NCBI RefSeq assembly: GCF_000590925.1
Contig: NZ_CP004372.1
Location: 787,001-851,000 of the forward strand
Length of the DNA stretch: 64,000 bases
Direction: 5' to 3'
Origin: Roseibacterium elongatum DSM 19469
GTDB lineage: Bacteria; Pseudomonadota; Alphaproteobacteria; Rhodobacterales; Rhodobacteraceae
Below the pieces are notes generated by a model. The model was given only the letters and a program-made list of their open reading frames with translations. It was not told where the DNA came from and ran no database searches. The position numbers and the translations under genes are program-made. Below are positions 48,312 through 58,270 of the stretch, one piece after another. The stretch's first letter is position 1; every line of letters begins with the position of its first letter.

Positions 48312-49814
48312 ATGTCGCATATCCCACAGATCGCCCGCAGCCTTTTCATTTGCACCCTCGGACTGGCCGCCCCCGCCCATGCCCAGGTCAGCGCCGCAGA
48401 TCTGTGGGCCGACTGGCAGGCAACCGCCGCCGCATCGGGCCAGGAGATGACCGCCGAGGTCACCGAGACCGAGACCGGCCTTGTCCTGACCGATTTCACC
48501 ACCTCCTTCGAACAGGATGGCACCACCAACACCGGCCATGTCGCGCAGATCACCCTGACGGAGATGCCCGACGGACAGGTCGAGATCACGCTGTCGGACA
48601 CCTACACCGCGACGGTCAGTTTCCCGGAATACGATGGCGGGCCGCTGGTCACGCTGACCTTCGAGTTGACGCATGACGGGCTGGACATCGTGGCCAGCGG
48701 CGACGAAGACAGCCGCAGCTACGACTACAGCGCCGACGCCATCGCGCTGAACCTCGCCGAGATCAGCGCCGAGAGCTCCCCGCCGGAGATTACCTTCACG
48801 ATGCAGGGCCGCGATCTGATCAGCAGCTACGACCAGCAGGGGACCGACCCCGCCACTCAGCGCTTCACCAGCGAAAGCACGATGGGCGCGGCCGAGGCCA
48901 TGTTCGAGGTCATCCCGCCCGAGGGTCTGGACGGCCGCCTGAAGGTGGCCTTTACCATCGCGGAAATCGCTTCGACCGCGGACGGGGCGGTGGGCGCGCT
49001 GGCCCTGGCGGGACAGGCCGGGGCGACCGGCGCGCTGCCCGAAGGGTTCGATATCAGCGGCGACATCGCCTATGCGCGTTTTCTGATGGATATCGCCTTC
49101 GATGACGGGTCGGGCGTATTCGACATGAGCTATGTCAATGGCGGCGGGCGCTTTGCGACAACGCTGTCCCAGGGCGCGCTTGGCTATGACATCGCCACGC
49201 GGGACATGACGACCCGGATTTCCGGCAGCGAGATCCCGATCCCCATCGACCTGTCTGTCGGGGCGGCCGAGATCAGCCTGACCGCGCCGCTTTCGGCCTC
49301 AGAGCAACCGCAGGACGCCGCCCTGACCCTCGCCTACGAGGATGTCACCATGGCCGAGGCGATGTGGGCCATGTTCGACCCGACCCGCCAGATCCCGCGC
49401 GATCCGGCCTCGGTCGTGCTGGACCTGACGGCGCAACTGCGCCTGTTTCTCGACCTGACCGCACCCGAGGCGATGGCGATGGAGACGCCGCCGGGCGAAC
49501 TGCGCGCCCTGACGCTGAACGACATGCGCCTGTCGCTGGGTGGGGCCGAATTGACCGGCACAGGGGACATGACCTTTGCCGAGGGGCAGGAGGTTCCGAT
49601 GCCGGTGGGGGCGGTCGAGTTGAACCTGTCGGGCGGCAATGGCCTGCTGGATCAACTGGTGGCCGCGGGTCTTGTCCCCGCCGAACAGGCGGCGATGGCG
49701 CGCGGCATCGCGGGCATGTTCAGCCGGCCGGGGGCGTTCCCCGATACGCTCGAGACCACGATCGCGTTCGGCGAGGGCGGGACCGTCACGGCCAATGGCG
49801 TTCCGCTGCAATAA
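48312..49814 (+). CDS. DUF2125 domain secreted protein
   Basis: 500 residues with a signal peptide (cleavage near AHAQ). The body is beta-rich with repeated LTFEL/TLAYEDV-like strands and matches the DUF2125 domain found in Rhodobacterales (AsmA-like fold suspected, not proven). Low cysteine, many acidic residues. Probably periplasmic or outer-membrane associated; function unknown. Confidence 0.8.
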   Translation: MSHIPQIARSLFICTLGLAAPAHAQVSAADLWADWQATAAASGQEMTAEVTETETGLVLTDFTTSFEQDGTTNTGHVAQITLTEMPDGQVEITLSDTYTATVSFPEYDGGPLVTLTFELTHDGLDIVASGDEDSRSYDYSADAIALNLAEISAESSPPEITFTMQGRDLISSYDQQGTDPATQRFTSESTMGAAEAMFEVIPPEGLDGRLKVAFTIAEIASTADGAVGALALAGQAGATGALPEGFDISGDIAYARFLMDIAFDDGSGVFDMSYVNGGGRFATTLSQGALGYDIATRDMTTRISGSEIPIPIDLSVGAAEISLTAPLSASEQPQDAALTLAYEDVTMAEAMWAMFDPTRQIPRDPASVVLDLTAQLRLFLDLTAPEAMAMETPPGELRALTLNDMRLSLGGAELTGTGDMTFAEGQEVPMPVGAVELNLSGGNGLLDQLVAAGLVPAEQAAMARGIAGMFSRPGAFPDTLETTIAFGEGGTVTANGVPLQ

Positions 49815-49922
49815 CCCGGTGTGACCACGGGCGGCGCGTCGCGGCCACGCGCTTGGCCGCTTGCGCATGCCGGGGCGCGGCCCTAGGTCCTGTAGCGAAT
49901 GACACCCCGCGAAGGACGCCCG

Positions 49923-51272
49923 ATGACCGAAACCTCACTTGCCCCGCTTGCCCATGCCATGATCGAGGCCGCGCAACGGGCCGGGGCCGAGGCCGCCGAT
50001 GCGCTGGTCGTCGACGGCACGTCGCTGTCCATCGGCGTTCTGAAAGGCGCATTGGAACAGGCCGAGCGCGCCGAGGGCATCGAGATCGGCCTGCGCGTCA
50101 CGGTCGGGCCCCGGCAGGCGACGGTGTCGGCCTCGGATACCCGCCCCGAGACCCTGGCCGAAATGGCCGAGCGCGCGGTGGCCATGGCCCGCCTTGCACC
50201 GGAGGATGCAACCGTCGGTCTGGCCGATGCCGATCAGTTGAGCGAGCGGCGCGATGGCGCCGGGCTCGACATGCTCGACCCCAATGACGACCCCGACCCG
50301 GCCGCGCTGGAACAGGCCGCGCTGCGCGCCGAAGCCGCCGCACTGGCGGTCTCAGGCGTCAGCCAAGTGCAATCGGCCAGTGCTGGCTATTCGCGCCACC
50401 GTATCCACCTGGCCGCGACCAACGGCTTTTCCGGTGGTTACGCGCGCAGCGATTTCGGTCTGTCCTGCGTTGCCATCACCGGCAAGGGGCTGTCGATGGA
50501 GCGCGACTATTTCGGCGATGGCCGCAACCATGCCGCCGACCTTCTGTCGCCCGAAGAGATCGGCCGCCGCGCTGCCGAGCGTGCCGTGGCGCGCGCCAAT
50601 GCCCGCCAGCCCAAGACCGGCGCCTACCCCGTCATCTACGATGAACGCATCTCCTCGGGTCTGATCGGGCATCTGCTGGCCGCCACCAATGGCAGCGCCA
50701 TCGTGCGCGGCGCAAGCTGGGCGCGCGATCTGCTTGGACAGCAGGTCCTGCCCACGGATCTTGATCTTGTAGAGGATCCGCATCGCCCCCGCACCTCCGG
50801 CTCGCGCCCCTTCGATGCCGAGGGGTTGCCGACCACGCGCCGTGCCATCGTCGAAAACGGCGTGCTGACGGGATGGACACTCGACCTGGCCACCGGGCGC
50901 AAGCTCGGGTTGCCCTCGACCGGCAACGCCGCGCGCGGAACGGGAGGGCCGCCTTCGCCCTCGGTTGGCAACATCGCGCTGACACAAGGCGACCAGAGTT
51001 TGCAGGATCTGATGGCCGAGATCGGCACGGGCCTGCTGGTGACTTCGCTGATCGGATCGTCGATCAACGCCACCACGGGCGATTATTCACGCGGTGCGTC
51101 GGGCTTTTGGATCGAGGGGGGCGAAATTGCCTATCCCGTCAACGAATGCACCATCGCGGGCAATCTGCGCGACATGCTGCTGTCGATCCGGCCCGCCAAT
51201 GATGCGCGCACCCATCTCAGCCGCGTAGTCCCATCGCTGCTGGTCGAAGGGATGACGCTTGCCGGTGCCTGA
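49923..51272 (+). CDS. pmbA: TldE/PmbA metalloprotease partner
   Basis: 449 residues. RVTVGPRQATVSASDTRPETL, PVIYDERISSGLIGHLLAATNG, RRAIVENGVLTGWTLD and NIALTQGDQSLQDLMAEIGTGLLV fit the modulator-of-gyrase family. TldD carries the zinc site; PmbA is its metal-less partner in peptide maturation and proteolysis. tldD is not in this window. ATG 49923 follows AAGGA. The next gene starts within its 3' end. Confidence 0.93.
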   Translation: MTETSLAPLAHAMIEAAQRAGAEAADALVVDGTSLSIGVLKGALEQAERAEGIEIGLRVTVGPRQATVSASDTRPETLAEMAERAVAMARLAPEDATVGLADADQLSERRDGAGLDMLDPNDDPDPAALEQAALRAEAAALAVSGVSQVQSASAGYSRHRIHLAATNGFSGGYARSDFGLSCVAITGKGLSMERDYFGDGRNHAADLLSPEEIGRRAAERAVARANARQPKTGAYPVIYDERISSGLIGHLLAATNGSAIVRGASWARDLLGQQVLPTDLDLVEDPHRPRTSGSRPFDAEGLPTTRRAIVENGVLTGWTLDLATGRKLGLPSTGNAARGTGGPPSPSVGNIALTQGDQSLQDLMAEIGTGLLVTSLIGSSINATTGDYSRGASGFWIEGGEIAYPVNECTIAGNLRDMLLSIRPANDARTHLSRVVPSLLVEGMTLAGA

Positions 51273-52053
51273 GACCACACCTGCCGAAGACCTGGACCTG
51301 CTGATCGCGGCGGCCCGCACCGCCGGCACGATCGCGCAGCAGCATTTTCGCGCCAATCCCGAGATCTGGCAGAAAGGCGACGAAAGCCCCGTGACCGAGG
51401 CCGATATCGCCATCGACCGTGTCCTGCGCACCGATCTGCTGGCGGCGCGGCCGGGATACGGCTGGCTGTCGGAAGAGACCGAGGATGATGCCGAGCGGCT
51501 GGACGATGATCGCGTCTTCATCCTGGACCCGATCGACGGCACCCGCGCCTTCATCGATGGTCAGGACAGCTACGCCCACGCGCTGGCCGTGGCCGAACAT
51601 GGCCGGGTGATCGCCGGTGTCGTTTACCTGCCGGAGAAGGACAAACTCTATGCCGCTGCGCGGGATCTGGGCGCAACGCTGAACGGGCAGCCCATTCGCG
51701 CCTCGGCGCAACGCAGCGAGGCCGGCGCGCAATTGCTGGCGACCAAACCCACCATGAAGGAGGCGCATTGGCCCGGCGGCATCCCGCCGGTCAAACGGGT
51801 CTACCGCCCCTCGCTGGCCTATCGAATGGCCTTGGTGGCCGAGGGACATTTCGACGGTATGGCCACGTTTCGCCCGACATGGGAATGGGACATCGCCGCA
51901 GGCGCCATTCTTATAGAGGAATCTGGCGGCATCGTCACGGATGGCCATGGCAGGGACCTGCGTTTCAACCGGCGCCACCCCCAGGCCGATGGCGTACTGA
52001 CGGCGTCACCCGGCCTGCATGCGGCGCTGCTGGGGCGGCGCCGCACCGCCTGA
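51259..52053 (+). CDS. inositol monophosphatase family protein (CysQ/SuhB-like)
   Basis: 264 residues from TTG 51259 (GTG 51265 is an alternative). The metal-binding motifs of the lithium-sensitive phosphatases are present: WLSEETEDD, ILDPIDGTRAFIDG and RPTWEWDIAAGAILIEE. It hydrolyses a phosphomonoester such as inositol phosphate or 3'-phosphoadenosine phosphate; which one is undetermined. The start overlaps the pmbA stop by 14 bases. Confidence 0.9.
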   Translation: MPVPETTPAEDLDLLIAAARTAGTIAQQHFRANPEIWQKGDESPVTEADIAIDRVLRTDLLAARPGYGWLSEETEDDAERLDDDRVFILDPIDGTRAFIDGQDSYAHALAVAEHGRVIAGVVYLPEKDKLYAAARDLGATLNGQPIRASAQRSEAGAQLLATKPTMKEAHWPGGIPPVKRVYRPSLAYRMALVAEGHFDGMATFRPTWEWDIAAGAILIEESGGIVTDGHGRDLRFNRRHPQADGVLTASPGLHAALLGRRRTA

Positions 52054-52139
52054 CGGGCATTTCGCCTGCTTGACGCCCACAAGTCCGCGCGTAGGGTGCG
52101 GCAAACTTGACATCAACGACACACAGCAAAGGCCCCGCC

Positions 52140-52385
52140 ATGCCCCAACGCCTGCACCTCGTTTTCGGCGGAGAACTGGTCGACCCGCAGCGCACGGAAT
52201 TCGCCAATACCGACGACATCCATATCGTCGGCATGTTCCCCGATTATGCCAGCGCCTATGACGCTTGGAAGGCCGAAGCACAGCGCACCGTGGACAACGC
52301 CCATATGCGCTATTTCATCGCCCATATCCATCGCCTGCGCGACGAAGAGCAGGAGGTCTCGCCGACCGAGGAACTGGGCGGCTGA
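52140..52385 (+). CDS. DUF4170 protein
   Basis: An 81-residue small soluble protein: LHLVFGGELVDPQRTEF, HIVGMFPDYASAYDAWKAEAQ and MRYFIAHIHRL mark the DUF4170 family. Such genes usually lie just upstream of waaA in this group, suggesting a connection to lipid A/Kdo assembly, but function is unknown. ATG 52140 gives the usual family length. Confidence 0.85.
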   Translation: MPQRLHLVFGGELVDPQRTEFANTDDIHIVGMFPDYASAYDAWKAEAQRTVDNAHMRYFIAHIHRLRDEEQEVSPTEELGG

Positions 52386-52393
52386 GGGCGCGC

Positions 52394-53692
52394 ATGGGGG
52401 TGTCACCGGCACTTGCGCTATATCTGGCATGGTCCGGCCGTGGCGTCGCGCCCTTTGCCGAGCGCAAGCTGCGCGAGCGGCTGGAAGAGGGCAAGGAAGA
52501 CCGCGAGCGCCTGAACGAGCGCCGGGGCGAGCCGCGCCTGCTGCGCCCCGAGGGGTCCCTGATCTGGTTCCACGCGGCCTCGGTCGGGGAATCGCTGGCC
52601 ATTCTCGAGTTGATCCGGCGCCTGCTGGAGGACCGCGACGACCTGTCGGTTCTGGTGACCACCGGCACGGTCACCTCGGCCGGCGTGATGGCCGGACGCC
52701 TGCCGGAACGGGCGATGCATCAGTATATCCCGCTCGATGCGCGTCGTTTCGTGACCGGGTTCCTCGATCACTGGCGGCCCGATGTCGCCGTCTGGACCGA
52801 ATCCGAGCTTTGGCCCACGCTGATCTGCGAGACCCATGCGCGCGGCATTCCGATGCTGATGATCAACGCACGCATGTCCAAGACCAGCCATGACAAGTGG
52901 CGATTCTTGCGCGGCATGGCCAAATCGCTGTTGCGCCGCTTCGATCACGCGCTGGTGCAGGATGACCTGAGCGAGATGTATCTGCGCCGGCTCGGGCTGC
53001 CGCATTGGCGGATGGAGGTGACCGGCACCCTCAAGGAAGGCGCCGCCGCCCTGCCCTGTGACGAGGACGAGCGCAGCGCCACCGCCGCGCATCTGGGCGG
53101 GCGTCCGGTCTGGCTGGCCGCCTCGACCCATGCGGGCGAGGAACGCATGGTGCTGGATGCCCACCGGATCGCCGTGAGGGCCAACCCGCGCCTTTTGCTG
53201 ATCATCGTGCCGCGCCACCCCGAACGGGGTGACGAGATCGCGCAGATGATCCAGGCCGATGGCTGGCGCTTCAACCGCCGCACGGCGGACGAATTGCCCG
53301 ATGACGAGGCCAACGTCTATCTGGCCGACACGATGGGCGAGTTGGGCCTGTGGTATCGGATTTCCCCGATCAGCTTTGTCGGCGGGTCGATGGAACCGAT
53401 CGGCGGGCACAATCCGTTCGAGCCTGCCGCGCTTGGGTCGGCCATCCTGCATGGGCCCTATGTCACGAATTTCGTCGATATCTACCAGCGCCTGACCGAG
53501 GCCAAGGCCGCCTGGCTGATCTCGGGGCCCGACAAGCTCGCGATTGCGGTCAACGATCTGCTGAACCCCGACCGGGCCGCGTCGATGGCGCATGCCGCGT
53601 GGGAGGTGGTCTCGGCCGGGTCCGAGATCACCGACCGGGCCGTCGATCTGGTGCTGGAGCATCTGGACAAGCGCAAGGAGCGCCCCGACTGA
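52394..53692 (+). CDS. waaA: 3-deoxy-D-manno-octulosonic acid transferase
   Basis: 432 residues, GT-B glycosyltransferase that adds Kdo to lipid A precursors. N-terminal marks are IWFHAASVGESLAILELI, TTGTVTSA and VAVWTESELWPTLI with INARMS. The C-terminal donor domain has PVWLAASTHAGEE, IVPRHPERG and SFVGGSMEPIGGHNPFEPAALG. The region before waaA lacks a membrane anchor as clear as in E. coli. The stop overlaps the lpxK start (TGATG). Confidence 0.95.
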   Translation: MGVSPALALYLAWSGRGVAPFAERKLRERLEEGKEDRERLNERRGEPRLLRPEGSLIWFHAASVGESLAILELIRRLLEDRDDLSVLVTTGTVTSAGVMAGRLPERAMHQYIPLDARRFVTGFLDHWRPDVAVWTESELWPTLICETHARGIPMLMINARMSKTSHDKWRFLRGMAKSLLRRFDHALVQDDLSEMYLRRLGLPHWRMEVTGTLKEGAAALPCDEDERSATAAHLGGRPVWLAASTHAGEERMVLDAHRIAVRANPRLLLIIVPRHPERGDEIAQMIQADGWRFNRRTADELPDDEANVYLADTMGELGLWYRISPISFVGGSMEPIGGHNPFEPAALGSAILHGPYVTNFVDIYQRLTEAKAAWLISGPDKLAIAVNDLLNPDRAASMAHAAWEVVSAGSEITDRAVDLVLEHLDKRKERPD

Positions 53693-54678
53693 TGCGTGCG
53701 CCGCTGTTCTGGCATCAAGCGCCCGGTGTGGTGTCGACATTGCTGGGGCCGCTGGGGGCGGTTTACGCGGCCGGAACGCGGCGCAGGCTGGCGCGGGGGT
53801 CGCGCGCGCGGGTCGGTGTGCCGGTGATCTGCGTCGGCAACATCAACGCGGGCGGCACGGGCAAGACCCCCACGGCGATGGCGCTTGCGATGCGCCTGTC
53901 GGCCCGCGGGATCAAGGCGCATGCCGTCACGCGCGGTTATGGCGGCAACCTCGAGGGACCGGTGCAGGTGCGCGAGCTATCGCACACGGCCGATGAAACC
54001 GGCGACGAGGCGCTGCTGCTGGCCGCCTTTCTGCCGACATGGGTGGCCAAGGATCGCGCCGCCGGGGCCAGGGCCGCGGTCGAGGCCGGGGCCGAGGCGA
54101 TCATCCTCGATGACGGGTTTCAGAACGCGGCACTGGCCCATGACCTGTCCCTCGTCGTGGTCGATGCGCATAAAGGCTTTGGTAATGGCCGCGTGATCCC
54201 GGCAGGCCCCTTGCGCGAGCCGGTTGCGACCGGCCTGGCGCGGGCCGATCTGCTGCTGTCGATCGGACCCGAGGGCGCGCAGGACAGATTTGCGGCAGAA
54301 TGGGGCGACAATATCCCGATACCGCACGCCAAGGGGCACCTTGCGGCGCTGCCCACCGGGTTACCGCTGAACGGTTTGCCGGTTCTGGCCTTTGCCGGAA
54401 TCGGGCATCCCGAAAAGTTCTTTCAGACGCTCAAGGGGCTAGGGGCCGATCTCCGCTCGGTTCACGCGCTGGACGATCACCAGCCCCTGACCGACACGCT
54501 GATGACGCGGATGCTGCGCGAGGCCAAGCAACTGGGTGCCCAAGTCGTCACGACCGAAAAGGACGCCGTGCGTCTGCCCACCGAATTGCGCCCCAAGGTG
54601 ATGACGGTCCCCGTCAGGCTGGAGGTGCCCGACTGGGCCCCGATCGACGCGCAGCTGAATCGCATCTTTCAGACCTGA
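53692..54678 (+). CDS. lpxK: tetraacyldisaccharide 4'-kinase
   Basis: 328 residues. The P-loop is VGNINAGGTGKTP, and ILDDGFQNAALAHDLSLVVVD is the conserved metal-site region, followed by VIPAGPLREP and AFAGIGHPEKFF. It phosphorylates the 4' position of lipid A disaccharide at the inner membrane. waaA and lpxK are translationally coupled and act in consecutive lipid A steps (LpxK before WaaA). Confidence 0.96.
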   Translation: MRAPLFWHQAPGVVSTLLGPLGAVYAAGTRRRLARGSRARVGVPVICVGNINAGGTGKTPTAMALAMRLSARGIKAHAVTRGYGGNLEGPVQVRELSHTADETGDEALLLAAFLPTWVAKDRAAGARAAVEAGAEAIILDDGFQNAALAHDLSLVVVDAHKGFGNGRVIPAGPLREPVATGLARADLLLSIGPEGAQDRFAAEWGDNIPIPHAKGHLAALPTGLPLNGLPVLAFAGIGHPEKFFQTLKGLGADLRSVHALDDHQPLTDTLMTRMLREAKQLGAQVVTTEKDAVRLPTELRPKVMTVPVRLEVPDWAPIDAQLNRIFQT

Positions 54679-54698
54679 CGGGCCGAGGCGAAGGCGCC

Positions 54699-55829
54699 TC
54701 AACTCCAGCCGGGGATGTCGTCATCTTCCCCAAGCTTGGGCGCGGGCCGGTCCAGCGCCAGCTCGGCATCGGAAAAGCGGAAAGGCGGGCGCACGCCCGG
54801 TACGCCATCCAACTCGATCTGCATGCCACGTGCCTGCACCTGCGGATCGGCGAACACCTCGGCCAGGTCGTTGATCGGCCCGGCGGGCACGCCCTGCGCC
54901 TCGCAGGCGGCCAGCAACTCGGCCTTGGAACGTTTCAGCGTCGCCTCGGTCAATCGCCGGGTCATCTCGTCGCGATTGGCGATGCGGTCGGCGTTGGTCA
55001 GAAACTCGGGCGCTGCGGCCATGTCGTCGAGGCCCAGCAGACGGCACAGCCGCTGGTATTGCGCGTCGTTGCCCGTGGCGATGATGATCCAGCCATCGGC
55101 GCAGTCGAACACCTGATAGGGCGTCAGGTTCTGATGCGCGTTGCCAATCCGCTCAGGCGGGGTGCCGGTGGTCAGGTAGTTCATCGCCTGGTTCGCCATG
55201 AAGGCGGTTGCGACGTCGAAAAGGCCCATGTCGATATGCTGGCCCTGCCCCGTCTGGTCGCGCAGGCGCAGCGCGGCAAGGATGGCATTGACGGAATAGA
55301 GACCGGTGAGAATATCGGTGACCGCAATGCCCACCTTTTGCGGCTGACCCGAGGGGTCACCCGTCACGGACATCACGCCGCTCATGCCCTGGATGATGTA
55401 ATCGTACCCCGCGCGGTGGGCATAAGGCCCCGTCTGCCCGAACCCGGTGATGGAACAGTAGATCAGACCGGGGTTGATGGCGCGCAGACTGTCGTAATCG
55501 AGGCCGTATTTCGCCAGCCCGCCAAGCTTGAAATTCTCGATGACGACATCGGCGTCGCGGGCAAGCTCCGTGACGCGCGCCTGCCCGGCTTCGGTGCGGA
55601 AATCGACGGTAACCGATTTCTTGCCGCGATTGCAGGAATGGAAATATGCGGCCGAGGTGTCGCCGTCCCGGACGACGAAAGGCGGCCCCCAGCGGCGGGT
55701 ATCATCGCCTTGCGGGGCCTCGACCTTGATGACCTCGGCCCCTAGATCGGCCAGCGTCTGACCGGCCCAGGGGCCGGCCAGGATACGGGCGAGTTCAAGG
55801 ACCCGAACGCCGGTCAGCGGGGCGGTCAT
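54699..55829 (-). CDS. CaiB/BaiF family (class III) CoA-transferase
   Basis: 376 residues. VRVLELARILAGPWAGQTLADLGAEVIKVE is the N-terminal signature, and RGKKSVTVDFRTEAG follows. The catalytic aspartate expected in this family is the one in HIDMGLFDV (about residue 189-197). It swaps CoA between carboxylic acids; substrate pair unknown. Its start overlaps the DsbA gene stop by 4 bases, so the two are cotranscribed. Confidence 0.93.
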   Translation of the reverse strand: MTAPLTGVRVLELARILAGPWAGQTLADLGAEVIKVEAPQGDDTRRWGPPFVVRDGDTSAAYFHSCNRGKKSVTVDFRTEAGQARVTELARDADVVIENFKLGGLAKYGLDYDSLRAINPGLIYCSITGFGQTGPYAHRAGYDYIIQGMSGVMSVTGDPSGQPQKVGIAVTDILTGLYSVNAILAALRLRDQTGQGQHIDMGLFDVATAFMANQAMNYLTTGTPPERIGNAHQNLTPYQVFDCADGWIIIATGNDAQYQRLCRLLGLDDMAAAPEFLTNADRIANRDEMTRRLTEATLKRSKAELLAACEAQGVPAGPINDLAEVFADPQVQARGMQIELDGVPGVRPPFRFSDAELALDRPAPKLGEDDDIPGWS

Positions 55830-56518
55830 CCGTCGGCCTGGGCCTCTTCGAGGGCGGCATCCAGAAGGCCGGACAGATCCTCGTAGCTCATGTTGCCCAG
55901 GACCTCGTCATTGATCACCACGGCGGGAGTCCCCTCGATCGGGTGCACCTCCATGTTGGCCTCATAGCTGGCCAGCATGGCGCGGGCCATGTCCGCATCG
56001 GTCAGGCAGGCGTCCAGTTCGTCATTCGTCAGGCCGGCGGTGCGGCCGATGGCACGCAGGCTTTCGACCATGTCGGCCGGGCTGCCCTGCACCCAGTCGC
56101 GCTGGCGCTCATAGATCAGGTCGACGATCCCGAAATAGCGCATCTCGCCGCCGCAGCGCGCGACCATGCCCGCCCACAGGCCGGGCCGATCGAAATAGAC
56201 CTCGCGATAAATGAACCGGACAAGGCCGGGTTCGATGTAGTCCTCGATCAGGCGTGGCTTCACATTGCTGTGGAAGGTCGCGCAATGCGGGCAGGTGAAC
56301 GAGGCGTATTCATACAGCGTCACCGGCGCGTCCTCGGCGCCAAGCGCCATGTCCAGCACCTCGGGGGCCGCGCCATCCGCAGCGGTCTGGGCATGGGCCA
56401 TGCCCATGGGCAACAGCGGGGCGGGCGTTTTCGGCCCTTGCAGCAGGCTGTAGCCGCCAAGGCCCAGTGCGCCCGCGCCTGCGCCGGCGATCAAAAGGGT
56501 TCTGCGGTCGATGGTCAT
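55826..56518 (-). CDS. DsbA-family thiol:disulfide oxidoreductase
   Basis: 230 residues. A twin-arginine-like export signal begins DRRTLLIAGAGAGALGLGG. The thioredoxin active site is Cys76-Pro-His-Cys79 in SFTCPHCATFH, and the cis-proline is in IEGTPAVVIND. A helical insertion lies between them, as in DsbA/BdbD-type proteins. It oxidises cysteine pairs in the periplasm. Alphaproteobacteria often place dsbA beside a DciA-like gene and mutY, as here. Confidence 0.92.
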   Translation of the reverse strand: MTIDRRTLLIAGAGAGALGLGGYSLLQGPKTPAPLLPMGMAHAQTAADGAAPEVLDMALGAEDAPVTLYEYASFTCPHCATFHSNVKPRLIEDYIEPGLVRFIYREVYFDRPGLWAGMVARCGGEMRYFGIVDLIYERQRDWVQGSPADMVESLRAIGRTAGLTNDELDACLTDADMARAMLASYEANMEVHPIEGTPAVVINDEVLGNMSYEDLSGLLDAALEEAQADG

Positions 56519-56528
56519 GAAACGCTCC

Positions 56529-57056
56529 TCAAGTCTGTCTGTTGGTTAAAACGTTCCGGGCAAGGGCCGCAAGCGCGTTGCGCAGCCCCTCGTCCTCGAT
56601 ATGGGTCAAGCCGGCGGTGGCCCGTTCCAGGCGCTCGGGATCGGGTGGCACCTTGCCCGGTTTGGGTTTCGGGGCAAAGGCGACGCGCCCCTCGGCAAAA
56701 CCGGTGGGCGCGGTCTGGGTCACTTGGACCCGGCTGACGGCGCGGTAACCGTAGCAGGCATTCACGCGCACAACGATATCCTCGCGCCGCATCTCGAGGA
56801 TCGGCGCATTGGCCCCGGTGGTCAGCAGCACCAAGGTGCCACCAAAGCCGCGCCCATAGGTGATGCGCACGGGAAGGGCGATCTCGGCAATCTCGGCGCC
56901 GACGATCTCGGGCCAGTGGGTCAACAGCCGCGCCTCGGCAAAGCCGCGCTTCTCCGCGGGCCCCCGCAGATCCCCGGCCACAAGCGTGGCCGCACGTTCG
57001 AACCCGCGCTTGCGGCGGGCGGGCGGTTTGGGCGATGGGGTGGCTGTGCGGGCCAT
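56529..57056 (-). CDS. dciA: DciA-like protein (DUF721)
   Basis: 175 residues. The DUF721 core is LLTHWPEIVGAEIAEIALPVRITYGRGFGGTLVLLTTGANAPILE, with VNACYGYRAVSRVQVTQT following (shown only in part). DciA proteins load or operate the replicative helicase DnaB in bacteria lacking DnaC; that role is inferred from family. A basic N-terminal tail and a terminal helix-rich extension are present. Divergent from mutY. Confidence 0.85.
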   Translation of the reverse strand: MARTATPSPKPPARRKRGFERAATLVAGDLRGPAEKRGFAEARLLTHWPEIVGAEIAEIALPVRITYGRGFGGTLVLLTTGANAPILEMRREDIVVRVNACYGYRAVSRVQVTQTAPTGFAEGRVAFAPKPKPGKVPPDPERLERATAGLTHIEDEGLRNALAALARNVLTNRQT

Positions 57057-57139
57057 GGGTTGCTTTCCTCAGTTCTCGGGCAATCTATGCCGCATCGGGG
57101 TGCTAACCAATAACAGACCGACCGGGGGCGGGATAAAGC

Positions 57140-58213
57140 TTGCGTGACGAGGGGATACAGAATGCCCTTTTGGGCTGGTACGACACCCATGCCCGCGACC
57201 TGCCATGGCGGGTCGGCCCCACGGCACGGAAAAACGGCGCCTTGCCCGACCCCTATGGCGTCTGGTTGTCCGAGGTGATGCTGCAACAGACCACCGTTGC
57301 GGCGGTCAGGGACTACTTTCTGCGCTTCACGACGCTTTGGCCGACGGTCGGCGATCTGGCCGCGGCCGAGGATGCGGCGGTGATGGGCGAATGGGCGGGC
57401 CTTGGATACTACGCGCGGGCGCGGAACCTGCTGAAATGCGCGCGGGTGGTGGCCGGCGAGTTCGGCGGGCGGTTCCCCGACACCGAGGACGGATTGCGCG
57501 ACTTGCCCGGGATCGGCCCCTACACCGCCGCCGCCATCGCCTCGATCGCCTTTGACCGGCCAGCCGTTGTGATGGACGGCAATGTCGAACGGGTGATGGC
57601 GCGGCTTTTCGCCGTGCAAACGCCCCTGCCCGCCGCCAAGCCCGAGCTCAAGACCCTTGCCGCGCGGTTGACGCCCGCGGATCGGCCGGGGTGTCACGCG
57701 CAGGCCGTGATGGACCTTGGCGCCACGATCTGCACCCCGAGGAACCCGGCCTGCGGGATTTGCCCGGTGATGACGGCCTGTGCCGCGCGCAAGGCGGGCA
57801 TCGCCGCAGACTTGCCGACCAAGGCACCGAAGAAGGCCAAGCCCACGCGCCACGGCATCGCCTATCTGGTGCAGCGCGTGGATGGGGCGTGGCTATTGGA
57901 AACGCGACCCGACAAGGGGCTGCTCGGCGGGATGCTGGGCTGGCCCGGCAGCGACTGGACCGAGGGCGCGCCTACGGATGCGCCGCCCGTTGCCGCCGAT
58001 TGGCGCGATCCGGGGTTGGAGGTGCGCCATACCTTTACGCATTTCCACCTGTCCCTGTCGCTGCGACTGGCCTGCGTTGGGCTGGACACGGTGCCGCAAA
58101 GGGGCGAATTCCATGACCTTGCCACATTCCGGCCCGCGAACCTGCCCACGGTCATGCGAAAAGCCTTCGACCTCGCCAAGGGGGCCATGCCCGCGACATC
58201 GGCGCCGCATTGA
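57140..58213 (+). CDS. mutY: adenine DNA glycosylase
   Basis: 357 residues, starting at TTG 57140; no in-frame ATG lies near. HhH-GPD glycosylase: catalytic Glu45 in WLSEVMLQQTTV, LPGIGPYTAAAIASIAF helix-hairpin-helix, and DGNVERV with the conserved aspartate. The iron-sulfur ligands are C-x6-C-x2-C-x5-C (ICTPRNPACGICPVMTAC). The C-terminal NUDIX-like domain reads oxoguanine (FTHFHLSLSL). It removes A opposite 8-oxoG. Confidence 0.96.
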   Translation: MRDEGIQNALLGWYDTHARDLPWRVGPTARKNGALPDPYGVWLSEVMLQQTTVAAVRDYFLRFTTLWPTVGDLAAAEDAAVMGEWAGLGYYARARNLLKCARVVAGEFGGRFPDTEDGLRDLPGIGPYTAAAIASIAFDRPAVVMDGNVERVMARLFAVQTPLPAAKPELKTLAARLTPADRPGCHAQAVMDLGATICTPRNPACGICPVMTACAARKAGIAADLPTKAPKKAKPTRHGIAYLVQRVDGAWLLETRPDKGLLGGMLGWPGSDWTEGAPTDAPPVAADWRDPGLEVRHTFTHFHLSLSLRLACVGLDTVPQRGEFHDLATFRPANLPTVMRKAFDLAKGAMPATSAPH

Positions 58214-58270
58214 CGCCACGCCACAACAGGCAGACCCTTTCGCTGTAACTGGGTGAACGGAGCCGTGGCC